NCBI GenBank assembly: GCA_001687465.1
Contig: LVLI01000415.1
Span: 1 to 64,000 of the forward strand
Direction: 5' to 3'
Source of the DNA: Halocafeteria seosinensis
Lineage: Eukaryota; Sar; Bigyra; Bicosoecida
Length of the DNA stretch: 64,000 nucleotides
In this document: one piece after another, positions 1-11,299 of the stretch
How the letters are laid out: every line of letters starts with the position of its first letter
Position numbering within the stretch: the stretch's first letter is position 1
Program-made: the position numbers and the translations under genes
Notes under the pieces: generated by a model
Database searches by the model: none
Told to the model about the DNA's origin: nothing
Seen by the model: only the letters and a program-made list of their open reading frames with translations

Positions 1-1338
1 ATATAGTCCACTAATACGTTATTTATAGCGCTACAAAAGTCTGCCGGCTCTGCACACAGCCGGGGAGTTGACCACATCCTCTTAACGAGGGGCGGTATGC
101 GCCCGTGTTAAGCAGCGACGGGCCCGCTGTTCCTGCAGCCTTGCTGACATGCACCGTGCGGGAACAACACTGGTTTTGCTCAGGCGCCTCGTCTGCGCCA
201 ACGATGTCAGAGTTACCGTCAAGGCTGAGTCTGGGAGGAGAAGGCCCTGAGCGACGCCAGGACCGGTTGCAGCAGCGCATTTAGGATTAAGTGTTGGTCC
301 GGACTCCAGACGCAACAGTTGTGGCCAATGCCAAGCCCCCATCTGGAGTTCCGTCCACCTCAGTTTCGAATATAGCCCAGATTGTAGTACATTTCCTTCT
401 CGAGGTCAAAGAATGTGCGGCTACCCAGGTCCTTCTGAAGCCACGAAACCGGTTCCCACGTCCGTGCTGGCTCTGAGTAGCTCTTCCAGTGGCCGAGGAT
501 CCGCTTGTCGTGGAGCCACTGTGGAGCCTGAAGTCGATAAACCTCTCGACATCATCTACCGTGTGCGTAGCTCTAGGCGGCCAGTCTAAGCAAGAGAAAC
601 CATTTCCCATTGGGTTGGAGCAGGTCACTTGGCCATCCCGATAACTATCCGCAGATTACAGTAGTTGATTTGCGACGAGGGCGCCATCAACTTTGCCCTT
701 AACTTTCCTCACAATACAGTAATGGCAGCCAAAACCACCTCACTCATTACCAAACCATACTACTTTGTTTGGCCATTCGTCAATTTATCTACATTGCTAT
801 CGTTTATCGTGAGAGCCAACAGTGTCCTGCTTGTTGTCGACAGCGTGTGACACGAGGTCCTTAGCATCGAAATCTCCAATAATTCTGGCATCCTTCCCGC
901 AGCTGCGCATTGGAACAGTCCACTACACTGTACTCATCAGCCCGTCACACATGTACCATCAAAGGTATGTCACAGCAGCAGAGTGGACCTTCGAAGAACC
1001 AGCTCCAATCTAAAGCAATACGAATAGTCCGGCATGCTGCCTTGTCAAAGGGCCTCGTATACGATGCCGATTGAAGCTATACATCATCACTCAAAGTTCA
1101 CAAGCTCAGAGGTATACCTTTTAAGGTAAGTATTCACCAAGTTTGCTTCGATTGTCAGGAGCACCCAGTCTAGATATTTACACAGTTACAACAGCAATGC
1201 TTGTTGATTGGTTTCGTTGTTTGCTTATTGTGTTGTACCCTCTTAACACTTCAGTGCCGGGGAAGTCCATCATCGGCCGTTTATGGAACAGATCCGGGAG
1301 TTTGGCTAAGCGCACAGTGTCCCAAACGCAGAGCCATC
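1..1338. other. Gene-poor flank
   Basis: Apart from the weak chromodomain-like relic near 380-540, I see no gene in this stretch. The open frames are short, overlap on both strands and show no recognisable motif. The last few hundred bases should include the promoter and 5' UTR of the downstream leucine-rich-repeat gene. Confidence 0.5.
380..540 (-). pseudogene. Possible retroelement chromodomain relic
   Basis: Reading the minus strand here gives a short run containing WKSYSEPARTWEP followed by SWLQKDL. That resembles the W-K-x-Y-S...ATWEP...L core of the chromodomain that ends many Ty3/gypsy integrases. The surrounding frame is open for only about 60 codons, then shifts and hits stops, so it cannot be a working gene. 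The match is short and could be chance. No long terminal repeats were seen. Confidence 0.25.
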
Positions 1339-4137
1339 ATGATGCAGCGAGATGCAGGTGATTCTATCCCACAAGCTCTGTTCAAAAATGCTCGCCAAAA
1401 TGGGAACTTAAAGCTGGCGAACCGAGAGATCACACGTCTTCCGCCAAGTGCCTGGAAACTACACCAAGAAGTACGTTGCGCCCGACGCTGTAGAGAGACA
1501 AGAGCTTGGTGAGTTTCCAGGCTCACTCATTTCGTTGATCTCTCCTTATGAACACACAGGTGACGGAAAATGAACGTTGGTGGGACAATGTTGATCTCAG
1601 AGGAATCGACCTGACGAACAACAAATTGGAATTCGTACCGGAGGAAACATGTGATCCGGAACAGGAATCAGCGTGGATGTCTGTGGAATCCATTCGGCTA
1701 TCCAACAACAAGCTACGATCCTTGCCTGAAGGAATTGGAAATCTGGAGTTCCTTGTCAGCTTATATGTCGACAAGTATGTTCCTTCGTGTTGTATCTGTT
1801 CGTTCGTGTGACCAAGATCTTTTTTGAATTGAAACGGCAGAAACCATTTGCAAAGCGTACCGTTCTCTTTGACTGCTTGTCATTCACTACGAACGCTAGA
1901 TCTCTCTGAGAATTCTCTCACGTCCGTCCCCGAAGAACTTTGCCGTACGTCATGCCGAATACAAAGTGCGGTGTTTTGACACTAACACCACCGATCCTGT
2001 TTGCCTTGCAGAGCTGAGAAACCTTGAAAACTTATACTTAAACAGAAACAGACTGGAAAGATTGCCAGAAGATATAGGGTCCTTATCGAACCTGTTAGAA
2101 CTCAAAATTTCGGAAAACCGCCTGGTCGAACTCCCTCGAGGAATTGGCAATCTTGACAAAATCAAAACACTTGATATCCATGATAATCGTATATCGGAGC
2201 TGCCACAATCCGTTTCAATGCTGCACAATGTAGAGACACTGGACGCGCGACGGAACAGGTTACACTCGATTCCTGTGTTGCCACAAACTCATAGTCTCCA
2301 TTCGATCTTCTTGGGAGAAAATCGGCTTCAAGGTATAAGCTCAGAAAATCTCAAGCAATGTCCCAACCTCTCCATCGTCGATCTTTCGGATAATAGGATC
2401 AAAGAACTAGACACAGGTTTTGGGAAATTGTTCGGTTTGGTGACACTGGACTTGCGTAACAACGATTTATCTAGTCTTCCCTATACTCTCGGCTTCGTTC
2501 ATTCTCTGAATAAAATAGCTTTGGATGGAAATCCACTGCGAACTATACGACGAAGTGTATGGAGCGCTGGTGCGGAAGAACTGAAAAAGTACTTACGGTC
2601 ACGCGCCCCAGAGGATCTGGCCCACCAGCTAGAGGAAGAGGCAGCCGCGGCCTCTGCGGAACTTCGGAAGGCTGGTCAGATTGCCAAACGAGCCGGAAAC
2701 CATGCTGGGTCGAATTTGGGCCCAAGGGGATATATTGGCCAGTCGAGGGGGATATATCGTAACCAAGACGGTGGCGCATTTGATTTTGTCGAGGATGTCC
2801 GCTCAGCCAAATCTACGGGAGGCTTAGACTTGCATAATCGAAAACTGAAGCATATCCCCACAGAGCTGTGGTCCGAACTGTCCGATGCTTTCAAGGCGAA
2901 TGAGGATATTGCGCCTAACGCATTCTTTGATAGGTTTGAGTCGCAGGGGGCCGAGAAACAAGCCGAGGGGAATCGGCTTCAAACAATTGATCTCAGTGGA
3001 AACTTGCTCACTTCGAGTTCGTCGTTGCCGGAAGGTCCACTTGCCGTGTTTCAGGATGTGACGAGATGCCTCCTTAGTCGGAACCGCTTTGCGACGATCC
3101 CAGACCCAGTGCTGCAAATGGAAAATCTCCGTGAACTTGATCTTAGTCACAATGACTTAACGAATGATGCTGTGGAGAAAGCTTTATCAGTGGCGGTGGA
3201 TATGGAACCATCCATATTAAAGACCCTGCGGTATCTGGACCTAAGCCATAACCGACTAGAGCGTGTACCCAAAGGGCTCGAGCAGTTTATGAGTTTGAAT
3301 GGTGTAAACCTGTCGAACAATCGGGTCAAAGAAGATCAAACTGCTGAAGACGCACTATCTGTTCTGACTTTGCGGTCCATTGATTTATCGTGCAACCGCT
3401 TAGAGAATGTCCCGCGAGCTGTGCTAATTCTCCCTCGTTTAGAGGAACTTCATTTAGATAATAATAATTTGAAAGCGATCCCTCCCCAGCTGGGCGCAAT
3501 AGCTAGTCTACATACTCTAGGAATCCAGGGAAACGCTCAAAAAGCAATCCCGCAACACACTGTCTTAAGCGGTACTCAGGCTGTGCTGAAGTCGCTCTCC
3601 CGACGTATCGATCCTGAAGAAAGACGACAAATTCAGCAGACGCGTGAGCACTGTGAAAATCAACTACGCGAGGTAGAAGAATACGAAAGATCAGTGCTTG
3701 AGGAAGAGAGGAAGCGACAGGCCGATCTAGAGTACGAGCGAAGCATAGCCCCAAAAATTGGATCCGGCAGACGGGAAGCCGAATCCTCGGTGGACAGTAA
3801 CTCGCGTCCCCCACCATCGCATTCTGAAGGTAATCCTCCTGTCGAAAATATCGAAAGTAGATACTATGCGCATCATAATGAAGGGAGTAAGCCTAGTGGA
3901 CACCCTATCCGTCAGCCGTTCGACGAGAGAGGTACTAATTCCAGCGCATCACAGGCCCCGCCATCCAGATATACTGCGCAAGACTTAGAGCAACTTCGAT
4001 CCGACATGCAAGAACTAGAAATGAAACTAGAGAAAGGGGGAATGACTTCCCGTCGGGAGCAACAGTTGAAACGGGATCTAACGCGACGGCGAGCCCAGTT
4101 GGTGCAGGCGCAAAACCAAGTAGGTTTAGGCCCTTAA
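1339..4137 (+). CDS. LRRC40-like leucine-rich repeat protein
   Basis: Four exons (1339-1470, 1560-1774, 1841-1944, 2012-4137) join in phase to encode 858 residues. The N-terminus (SIPQALFKNARQNG, then ERWWDNVDL) closely resembles the start of animal LRRC40. More than fifteen leucine-rich repeats follow, among them a repeat ending GNPLRTIRR, a hallmark of that family. LRRC40 proteins are usually about 600 residues, so this one carries roughly 200 extra residues. The extension includes further repeats, an E/R-rich coiled coil around residues 680-720 and a second coiled coil at the C-terminus. The start at 1339 (ATGATG) was chosen because it places the conserved SIPQ motif near the N-terminus. 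An in-frame ATG at 1201 would add a hydrophobic leader that LRRC40 proteins do not have. LRR proteins of this kind act as binding scaffolds; the partner is unknown. Confidence 0.85.
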
Positions 4138-4532
4138 ACTTTAGGGTAAATGCAGTCGGAATTGAAAATAATATTACCTTGTAACGAAGAATCTGAGGCT
4201 TGATGAATCCGTAGTTTTCAGAAACGTTCCAATTGCTGCTTCGCGGCAGAAGTGGGTGTTGTTGCACAGTTTAAAAACTTGCATTTTTCTCGCTTCCCTC
4301 GTCTGCCGCTAAATTCGACTGAATCCTTCCGTTACGTCGTAGTTCTAGCTTGGATTCCTGCAGCTTGAACCTGTAACTTCAAGCTGACGCGACTCGAAGT
4401 GGAAGGAACTGAGTTGCTCATTCATCCAAAGTATCGTGAGTAAGAAACCGCAGTACATTATTATCAGGAATGCTTATTCGATGAATCTTCTACATTGACA
4501 CGTTAGATATTGCTAAGCGCCCCTGAACGAGC
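4138..4532. other. Intergenic spacer
   Basis: This spacer lies between two genes on the same strand. It presumably holds the 3' end of the LRR transcript and the promoter of the Yippee gene. No motif stands out. Confidence 0.5.
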
Positions 4533-5081
4533 ATGGGGAGAGTATACGTGGAGAGGCTCCCCGAGGGTCAAGTGTACTCATGCAACTCATGTGGGGCTCA
4601 TATCACGCGCAATAAGGATGTTTTATGCAAGGTATGCCCGCTAACATCCGGAACGCTCACTATACAATGGACATACTTAATGATCTATCCGATACAGTCA
4701 TTCCACGGGCGATTTGGACGTGCCTATCTGGTCAATCAAGCGTAAGGAACCTTGAAGAAGCTTGTATGTTCAACTTGCACCGTTATATTGACTGTATGCA
4801 GTGTTAATGTCACTCTAGGGACAAAGGATGAAAGGATGTTGATGACCGGATTGCACACTGTATGCGATGTCTTCTGTACACGATGCCATAACCCTGTAGG
4901 GTGGACTTATCTACACGCCTTTGAAGAATCACAGAAATACAAAGAAGGCAAATTTACTGGTGCGTATAGACTATCGAAACAAATACTGCTTGACGAGTTC
5001 ATTTCTTGATATCTGTACTTTGTCTTGTGTATGTTTCATGCAGTGGAGAAAATGAAACTGGTAAAGGATGGATGGAAATGA
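4533..5081 (+). CDS. Yippee family zinc-binding protein
   Basis: Four exons (4533-4631, 4698-4741, 4802-4959, 5044-5081) give a 112-residue protein, close to the usual 119 or so of Yippee/YPEL proteins. The family hallmarks are present: a first zinc knuckle [10 protein letters not shown], the stretch [16 protein letters not shown], a second pair CTRC, and [14 protein letters not shown], then a short tail KLVKDGW. The two CxxC pairs are expected to hold one zinc ion in a beta-sandwich fold. Yippee proteins are nuclear or centrosome-associated in animals, and some fungal relatives are subunits of GID-type ubiquitin ligases. The exact role here is not known. Confidence 0.93.
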
Positions 5082-5506
5082 AGAGTTTAGCTTCCATGCA
5101 TTTTACACGATGTGAATATATCAAGCACTGGTATACAAAATGATATTTAACATCACCCTCTCTAATATACATGCTTAAAAACAAAAAATCATAAAGAATG
5201 TAATAGAACCAAATACGAAAAGTAACCAAGTTGTAGCCCTTTGCATTTGAATTGCAGGCTGATGATGCGCTCATCACAGTGACACGTTGCACTTTGTACA
5301 CCGCCATATGCACGCTATGCACAAGACCTACCAATGCCGAATTGATATTTCCCGATAGTATCCCATACCAGGGGTCATGGGTTTTATGTACGCCTAGTTA
5401 CTTACATTTGTAGCGTTTATTTTACCCTTGGAAAGCAGCGCTCGGTGCTGTGGCCGTGAGCAGAGAGGCTCCTATATACTACCGGGAAGATAACCATCAG
5501 CACAGG
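5082..5506. other. Intergenic spacer upstream of ATAD3-like gene
   Basis: The stretch is AT-rich with no supported gene. It separates two plus-strand genes and should contain the terminator of the first and the promoter of the second. Confidence 0.5.
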
Positions 5507-8500
5507 ATGGTACTTCCTAATAGGCTAACTTTGTTTCTCTTTGCTTGCTTACTGGTGGTGGCGGGGCAATCTCCATTGGTATCAGGGGCCCGTCGTGGAG
5601 GAGCTGCTGTCATGAAGCAGGTGTCGTACTTACAAAAGCAACATGAAGAGGATGTGGCCGAGATTAAACGCCTGAAAGAAAATCTAGAAAAGACAGCGCC
5701 GGAATTGGCTAGAGAACAGAGAATGAAGGCAGAAATAGAAGCGCAAAATCTGGAAGCGCAAAAAGAAGCCGCTGCAGCCAACGCTACAGCGGCAGAAAAA
5801 TACCTGCAAAGCTCGAAAGAACTAGCTCGAAAAGCCGAAGCTGATGCTCAAGCAGCTGCCCTGAAGGCTGAAGAGGCCATTGCAAACCGCGAGGCTGCCG
5901 ATTTGGCACTTCGAGAGGCAGCCATTCAGGAACGTGTTAAACAGCTAGACCTAGAATTACACCAAGAGAAAACGCTGAAAAGCGAACACGAAGTGAATGC
6001 CACACGGCAACGCTTCCGAGAACTAGAAATACAACGGGATACTCTAACAAAGATGCATGAAGCTGCGGTGGCAAATGCCACGCTGGCCGAGAAGAAAGCA
6101 CAGCAGGCTATGGCAGAAGCTCAGAAGGCTCGTGATGAGCTCGATGCTCAGAGGGAGATTTCGAAAAAAGCAGAATTCGAGAAACGTGCAAGCGAGATGA
6201 ATGCAACAGCAAGAGCAAAAGAAGTGGAATATGTAAGTCCCTCAACGGGTGTATGACGAATGTAAGATATCACGTCCTTAAACAAATTCCGCAGCTAAAA
6301 GAGGAACAACGCACCCTCGAACTGAGAATGAAAACCGCCGAGGAGGAAAAGGCACAATTTTTAGTATGTTTGCATCAACGTTGCGGAATCTGAAGTAATT
6401 GAGTTCACTCTGTGTTCATGTGTAACACAGGAAATGCTTGAGAGTGCCAGAAATGCTCTCGAGGAAGGAGAAACGGAGGTTCGGCGGCTAACTAGTACGA
6501 GAGAGAGAGAGCTGGTGGAGACCGCTGAGTTGGCTAAACAAGGAGAAAGGGATGCTAATCAAAAGCTGGATGCGCTGAAGGATTCAATGAGTACTATGCG
6601 AGAAGAAATGCATAATGCTTCCGCCCGAGCGCTTTCTAGAGAGCGAGAGGAATACTTCAGCCATGAAATCAATCGGACCATGCACCATACACGCCAACTT
6701 GAAGCGGCAGTCGAGTCCGCAAAAGCACAATTACAAACAGCAGAAGAACGACGCCGCTCTTTGGAGATTTCTTTGCAACAAAAGCAGGAAGAAACTAGGG
6801 CAGCTGAGATCGATGCAGCAAAGAAAAAAAGCGAAGCCGAAGCCAATAAAGCCGAAGCAGAAAGGTTGAAATATCTAGAAGCCATCGCTAAACACGAAGC
6901 CGCTGCAAGCAGCAAATGGGAGAGGGAAGCAAATATTCGATTGGAAGAAGTCAAATCCCGAGAAAATGCTCTGCTAGTGCAGCTACAGGATTCTATTCAG
7001 CGGAAAGAGCAAACAGAGTTGTTTTTGAAGAAAGCCGAGGAAGAAGCAGCGACTGCACGAGACCAAATGATAACCGAGTCTCGTAAGGCAGAGGCCTCAA
7101 AAGCCGAGTTAGAAATTGCAAAGGAAAATGCAACCGTGCAGCGTTTGGCGGCTACTAAAGCAGAAGCCGAATTACAGCAGGCTGCCCTGCAAAACTCCAC
7201 GGCCATGGCTGACGTCCTCGTTTGGCAAGAGAAACGTTTACTTGCGGAGATTGATAAATCAAAAGTAGAAAGTGAGAAACAGCACATGCAGGACGAACTG
7301 GAGTCATTACAGCTTACATTTCAAATAGAAATCGAAAAAAGCAAGAAAGCAATGGAGGAAAGAAGGCAGGCTCAAGCCTTGGCGCATAACAGTAATCTCC
7401 AATTGGAAACTGAAGCGGAAAGACGAGCAACCGCGGAAGCAGAGCAGCACACTAAAGAAGCAGAAAAATACGTAGTGGAACGAAGTATAGAGTTAGAGAG
7501 ACTAAAGGTCAACCAATCCAGAGAAATTGAAGACTACCGAACGGAGCAAGCACGCATTTTGGCTGCAGAAGAAGCAGAGAGGCGTAAAAAGCAGCAGGAG
7601 GAGGAGAACCAAGCCTACATAGAGCGCGAGGAGCGTTTAATAAAGAAGCGAGAGGACAGCTCCCTTCGCCAGGAAGAACAGCGCCGGGAAACAGAAAGAG
7701 AGCTGTCGAAGCTGAACTACGATAAGGAAATTGAGCAGGCTAAGATACGGGCACAAATTGACGCAGAACATCGTATCAAACAGGAACGGGAGAACGAGGA
7801 CGTCATCCTCCGACAAAAAGCAGCGGAGGGCGAGGCTAATACAAAGCGTTGGATCGCTGGTATTCAAACTACATTCCAAAGTATCGGCGAGGGTTTTCAG
7901 GCTATGCTTGGAAAACATTTGCTGCGAACAATCTTAGGAATAGCTGCCTTCGTTTTGGCAGGGATGGTAGCAAAAGAAATGGCGAATGCTATTGGAGCAG
8001 AATTTAGACGAGTTATGGGCCAGCCAACACTCGTAAGAGAAAGCTCCAGACCGGTGGGAATTGTGGAATCCATTAAGTGGACATTGCTAAGCGTTGTTCG
8101 TTTCTTCAGAACCCCTTCTATAACCGACGGCTTCAATGATGTCGTGTTGGAACCGCGTATGGCTCAAGCGGTTCGTTCAATGTCCGTGTCGACGAGAAAT
8201 GCAAAGCGAAATCACGCACCGCTTCGCCACTTCATGTTCTACGGACCTCCTGGAACTGGGAAGACCATGGTTGCTCAGCGGCTCGCGAGGAATTGCGGGC
8301 TAGACTACGCAATAATGAGTGGGGGGGACGTTGCTCCGTTGGGAGCAAACGCAGTTGCAGAGATCCACAAACTATTTGAATGGGCAAAACGGAGTAAACG
8401 AGGCTTGTTATTGTTTATCGATGAAGCGGATGCGTTCTTGGGTACACGTACCCGAGCGGGTGTATCGGAGCACATGAGGAACGTTTTATCGGCCTTGCTA

Positions 8501-9205
8501 TACCAGACAGGTACTCAAAGCGAGTCATACATGATGGTGCTAGCCACAAACCGTCCTGAAGACCTAGATTCCGCTATTACGGACCGTGTGGATCAGGCTC
8601 TCCATTTCGAGCTTCCAAACGAGGCCTGCCGCCGAGCCATGATTGCCCAGTATTTCGAGAAATATATCATCTCCCGTTGCACTGTATCGCCGATGGCGAC
8701 AAAGCTTGCGAAGGCAATTGCCGGAGTATTGGCAACCAACGGAGTCCATTCTTTTCAAACTGCTGCCAGCAAATGCAAAAGTGAGCAACTGCAACTTCTG
8801 CCGGGTACCCACCTGAAGACGGAAAATGGCATCCTGCGTTCCATTGGATGCTCCAGAGAGGGTCCACCGGGTATTACGTTGGAAAGTGTGCTCACAGAGC
8901 AAGAACTTGAGAAGGCTGTAGCACGAACGAAAGGATTCAGCGGACGGCAACTTAGCAAGCTTATGCTCAATTATCAGGGTGCTGTTTACTCCACCGAGGA
9001 GTGCATCGCGTCATTGAAGTCATTCAAAATTGTAGTTGAGGACGAAGAAGCGAAACTTCGAGACATGCTTCTTGCTGAGAAAATACATGGATATGGTCAC
9101 GGCTTGATGAACGCAAAAGACGTGCACTTGGAGAACGCGAACGGCATCCTTAAAAACTCCGACCATGAAGGGAGTGATGGTACGGCCGCCGTAACTAACC
9201 AATGA
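5507..9205 (+). CDS. ATAD3-like AAA+ ATPase with long coiled coil
   Basis: Three exons (5507-6232, 6295-6363, 6431-9205) join in phase to give 1,189 residues. The C-terminal AAA+ module is very close to ATAD3: Walker A GPPGTGKT, then DYAIMSGGDVAPLG, Walker B LLLFIDEADAFL and sensor VLATNRPEDLDSAI, followed by DRVDQALHFELP. One membrane segment (around residues 760-782) precedes it, as in ATAD3. Known ATAD3 proteins are about 600 residues and sit in the mitochondrial inner membrane, organising nucleoids and contact sites. Here the N-terminal coiled coil is about twice as long. It starts with a hydrophobic leader (RLTLFLFACLLVVAG) that looks like an ER signal peptide, and it carries at least nine N-x-S/T sequons before the membrane segment. 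The ATG at 5507 was chosen because the open frame above it has only a GTG start. Location (mitochondrion, ER or a complex plastid) is therefore uncertain. Confidence 0.92.
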
Positions 9206-9223
9206 GCACGAAACGAGTTGCTC

Positions 9224-10073
9224 TCACTTATACCCTTGCTGCCGCGTCGAATTAGGAAGCAAATTGCCTCCCTTGTCCATATTGTCTATACCGGAGAGGT
9301 CACTCATCCTGTCCTCGCTTGCATACGTCTTCTCATCCCCTTCCAGTGGCAAACCTGAAGAGGAGTCATACACTTGTACAAAGCAATAGTTTTCTTGCGA
9401 TTGCCGAAGCACGCATTCTTACTGCTAAATGAGAGGCTCCATATCCCACCGAGCCGTGCGAAGACTCTGCATCCTCCGACTAGCATGACAAGCTGTGAAA
9501 CACAAGAATACATGAATTTTCATTCGCGTTCCACATGTGTTCTTGTGTATACGAGCTCGTACTTTAGCAAGAATGACACAACCAAACGCTAGCATCGACA
9601 CCACCAGTAGGGCACTTCTGTGATGCTTGTGCCGGTTAGACATTTCCACGATAGTTGCTGCAGCACATACATATGCATACACGTGCAATTTCAGACGGCT
9701 CCTTGACCTCAGCAGCTAGTATGCGTACCTATATCGACACCAAAGCTTCCAATTAGCCCAATCAGAGTGATAACTGCACGCACGAAACCCGATCCTTGTA
9801 GCTCTGAAGAAAAATGTGTAGAGACAAGTCACGTACAAAATTGCATGCCATTCTTTGTCGCGTTGGCAATGAGGCCTAAGACGGCTAACGGGGCATTATA
9901 CGCGGGGGCGTCAATGTATATATGAGCCAGGAGGGACAGTAGAATAACACAATAGCAGCCTCCATTGAATCGGCTCCCCGACGCGCCTTCCATCGGGATT
10001 GTGTGTGCAATAGAGAGACCACCGTCTGACCACGCAAAGAATATCGTGCTGTTACTAATAACACTGAATCCAA
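9224..10073 (-). CDS. Small multi-pass membrane protein, function unknown
   Basis: A minus-strand gene of five exons (10073-9902, 9803-9729, 9657-9563, 9492-9423, 9354-9224) closes in phase to 180 residues. It has about three hydrophobic segments: AAIVLFYCPSWLIYTLT, VRAVITLIGLIGSFGVDIA and ALLVVSMLAFGCVILAKLV. A polar, acidic tail follows (EGDEKTYASEDRMSD). Exons 2-5 are well supported by coherent hydrophobic reading and canonical splice sites. Exon 1 is less certain: the overlapping frame starting at 10077 is also open, but with its nearest donor it would create a stop codon at the junction. The gene ends 18 bases from the end of the ATAD3-like gene on the other strand. I do not recognise the family. 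Confidence 0.5.
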
Positions 10074-10163
10074 TCACAATTTAATACACACATATTTGTG
10101 CGTATGCTTGGTTTTACTTCCAAACAATTCTGATTCCGCATAACTAACTACAGTACTACAGTG

Positions 10164-10164
<1 letters not shown>

Positions 10165-10198
<34 letters not shown>
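10165..10198. repeat. CA dinucleotide microsatellite
   Basis: A perfect run of about seventeen CA units. It lies just beyond the 3' end of the retrotransposon relic on the minus strand, where non-LTR elements often carry simple-repeat tails, so it may mark the original tail of that insertion. Confidence 0.9.
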
Positions 10199-10200
<2 letters not shown>

Positions 10201-10489
10201 AAGCAACAAAAAAAGTACAGTTGTGGGAGGAATATACAGGGAGACCTATACCTCCGGTGAAATGAAATCAAGGCTGGTGGCTCTGATCGATGAAATCGGT
10301 GAGATGGGTCCCGTGGGTATGATTACACTGTATGATGAAATGGGGGACTATGCTGTGCATTTTTGCGACAACCAGCGGGTCAACTTATGGCCAAGTATTG
10401 CTCCTACCTATACCGGAAGACGTGTCTGCTACAGGTTACGCTACGCGTGTGAGGGGTGAACCCTACTCGGAACCGGTCCAACGTCTTCA

Positions 10490-11290
10490 CATTGTGTGTG
10501 GCGCATCAACGTGACTGACAGTTTGGCCGTCATCAGCTTGCGGAAGTTCCGCATCTCTCTTGTTTCCCATCGGGAGCCCGGTACTTTCCTGGCAATTCTT
10601 TTGAGGAGCTTGATTGCGTCTTCCCCAAAGCCGCCGGTCGCCTCTATCTCGAACGGGATCTTTTCCATGTGGTGCCCGTATTTTGTCCACTTCATCTTCT
10701 CCGCTTCTGCCGCCATGGTGAGGGGTCTTCCCGCTGTCCTGGCTAGTCTGTCTCCCGTGAGCGAGTCTGGCACTGTCATATCAACGTACAGTGTGCTCGT
10801 TGGGCCCTTTTCTACCGGCCTCGCCTCTCCTTCGTTGCGTTTCGCGGATCTACGAGCACCTCTACCTCCACTGGCATTTGACTCATGCAGATGTGGTTCT
10901 CCAGTTCCACTGTTATCCCGTCATGAGGGCGGATCCTTTGCGTGGAGTTCCCTTCTTTGCCGCACACCAGTGCGTGTTGCTGCAGCTTGTCGATCGGTCC
11001 TTCTCCACAGCAGTCGCCGGATGACCCCGTAAACAACTTAGTTTGCAGGAACCCTAGGCGTAGGCGCAGTGCTACCATGTACTCGGCGTCGGTTAGTGTA
11101 AATCCTTTCGTTGATGCTGCTTATAGCCATGCTACTGCTCCGTCCACTTGGCATGCTGTCAGTAATGCTTTCTGCTGTGGGTTCAGCGTACCTTTCAGAG
11201 TCCGTGTAGCTACTCTCTGCAACATCTTGCCCAGGTGTTTTTGTAGCTTCGGTTTGCTCCAGTAGCCTTCGTAGTTCGCATCCGGGAGTT
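10490..11290 (-). mobile_element. Decayed 3' end of a non-LTR retrotransposon
   Basis: The minus strand encodes the C-terminal region seen after the reverse transcriptase in several LINE-like elements. In order: LQKHLGKMLQRVATRTLKG; LTDAEYMVALRLRLGF; a Cys/His knuckle of the form C-CG...HALVCG; VEVEVLVDP; then VYVDMTVP-type residues, KYGHHMEKIPFEIEATGGFG and DAIKLLKRIARKVPG. The frame is broken by an in-frame stop near 11130 and a frameshift near 10805, so it is dead. No reverse transcriptase catalytic motif was found upstream, indicating a 5'-truncated copy, typical of target-primed insertion. A second fragment of the same family lies near 26.2 kb. Confidence 0.78.
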
Positions 11291-11299
11291 CGATCGTTT

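Noticed and set aside
287..628. Minus-strand 113-codon frame as a gene
   Set aside because: Composition is Arg/Ser/Thr-rich with no motif; the only suggestive residues in the area lie in a different frame and are listed as a weak relic.
10165..10198. CA repeat as a functional element
   Set aside because: Simple dinucleotide runs occur elsewhere in the window; only its position by the retroelement end is of note.
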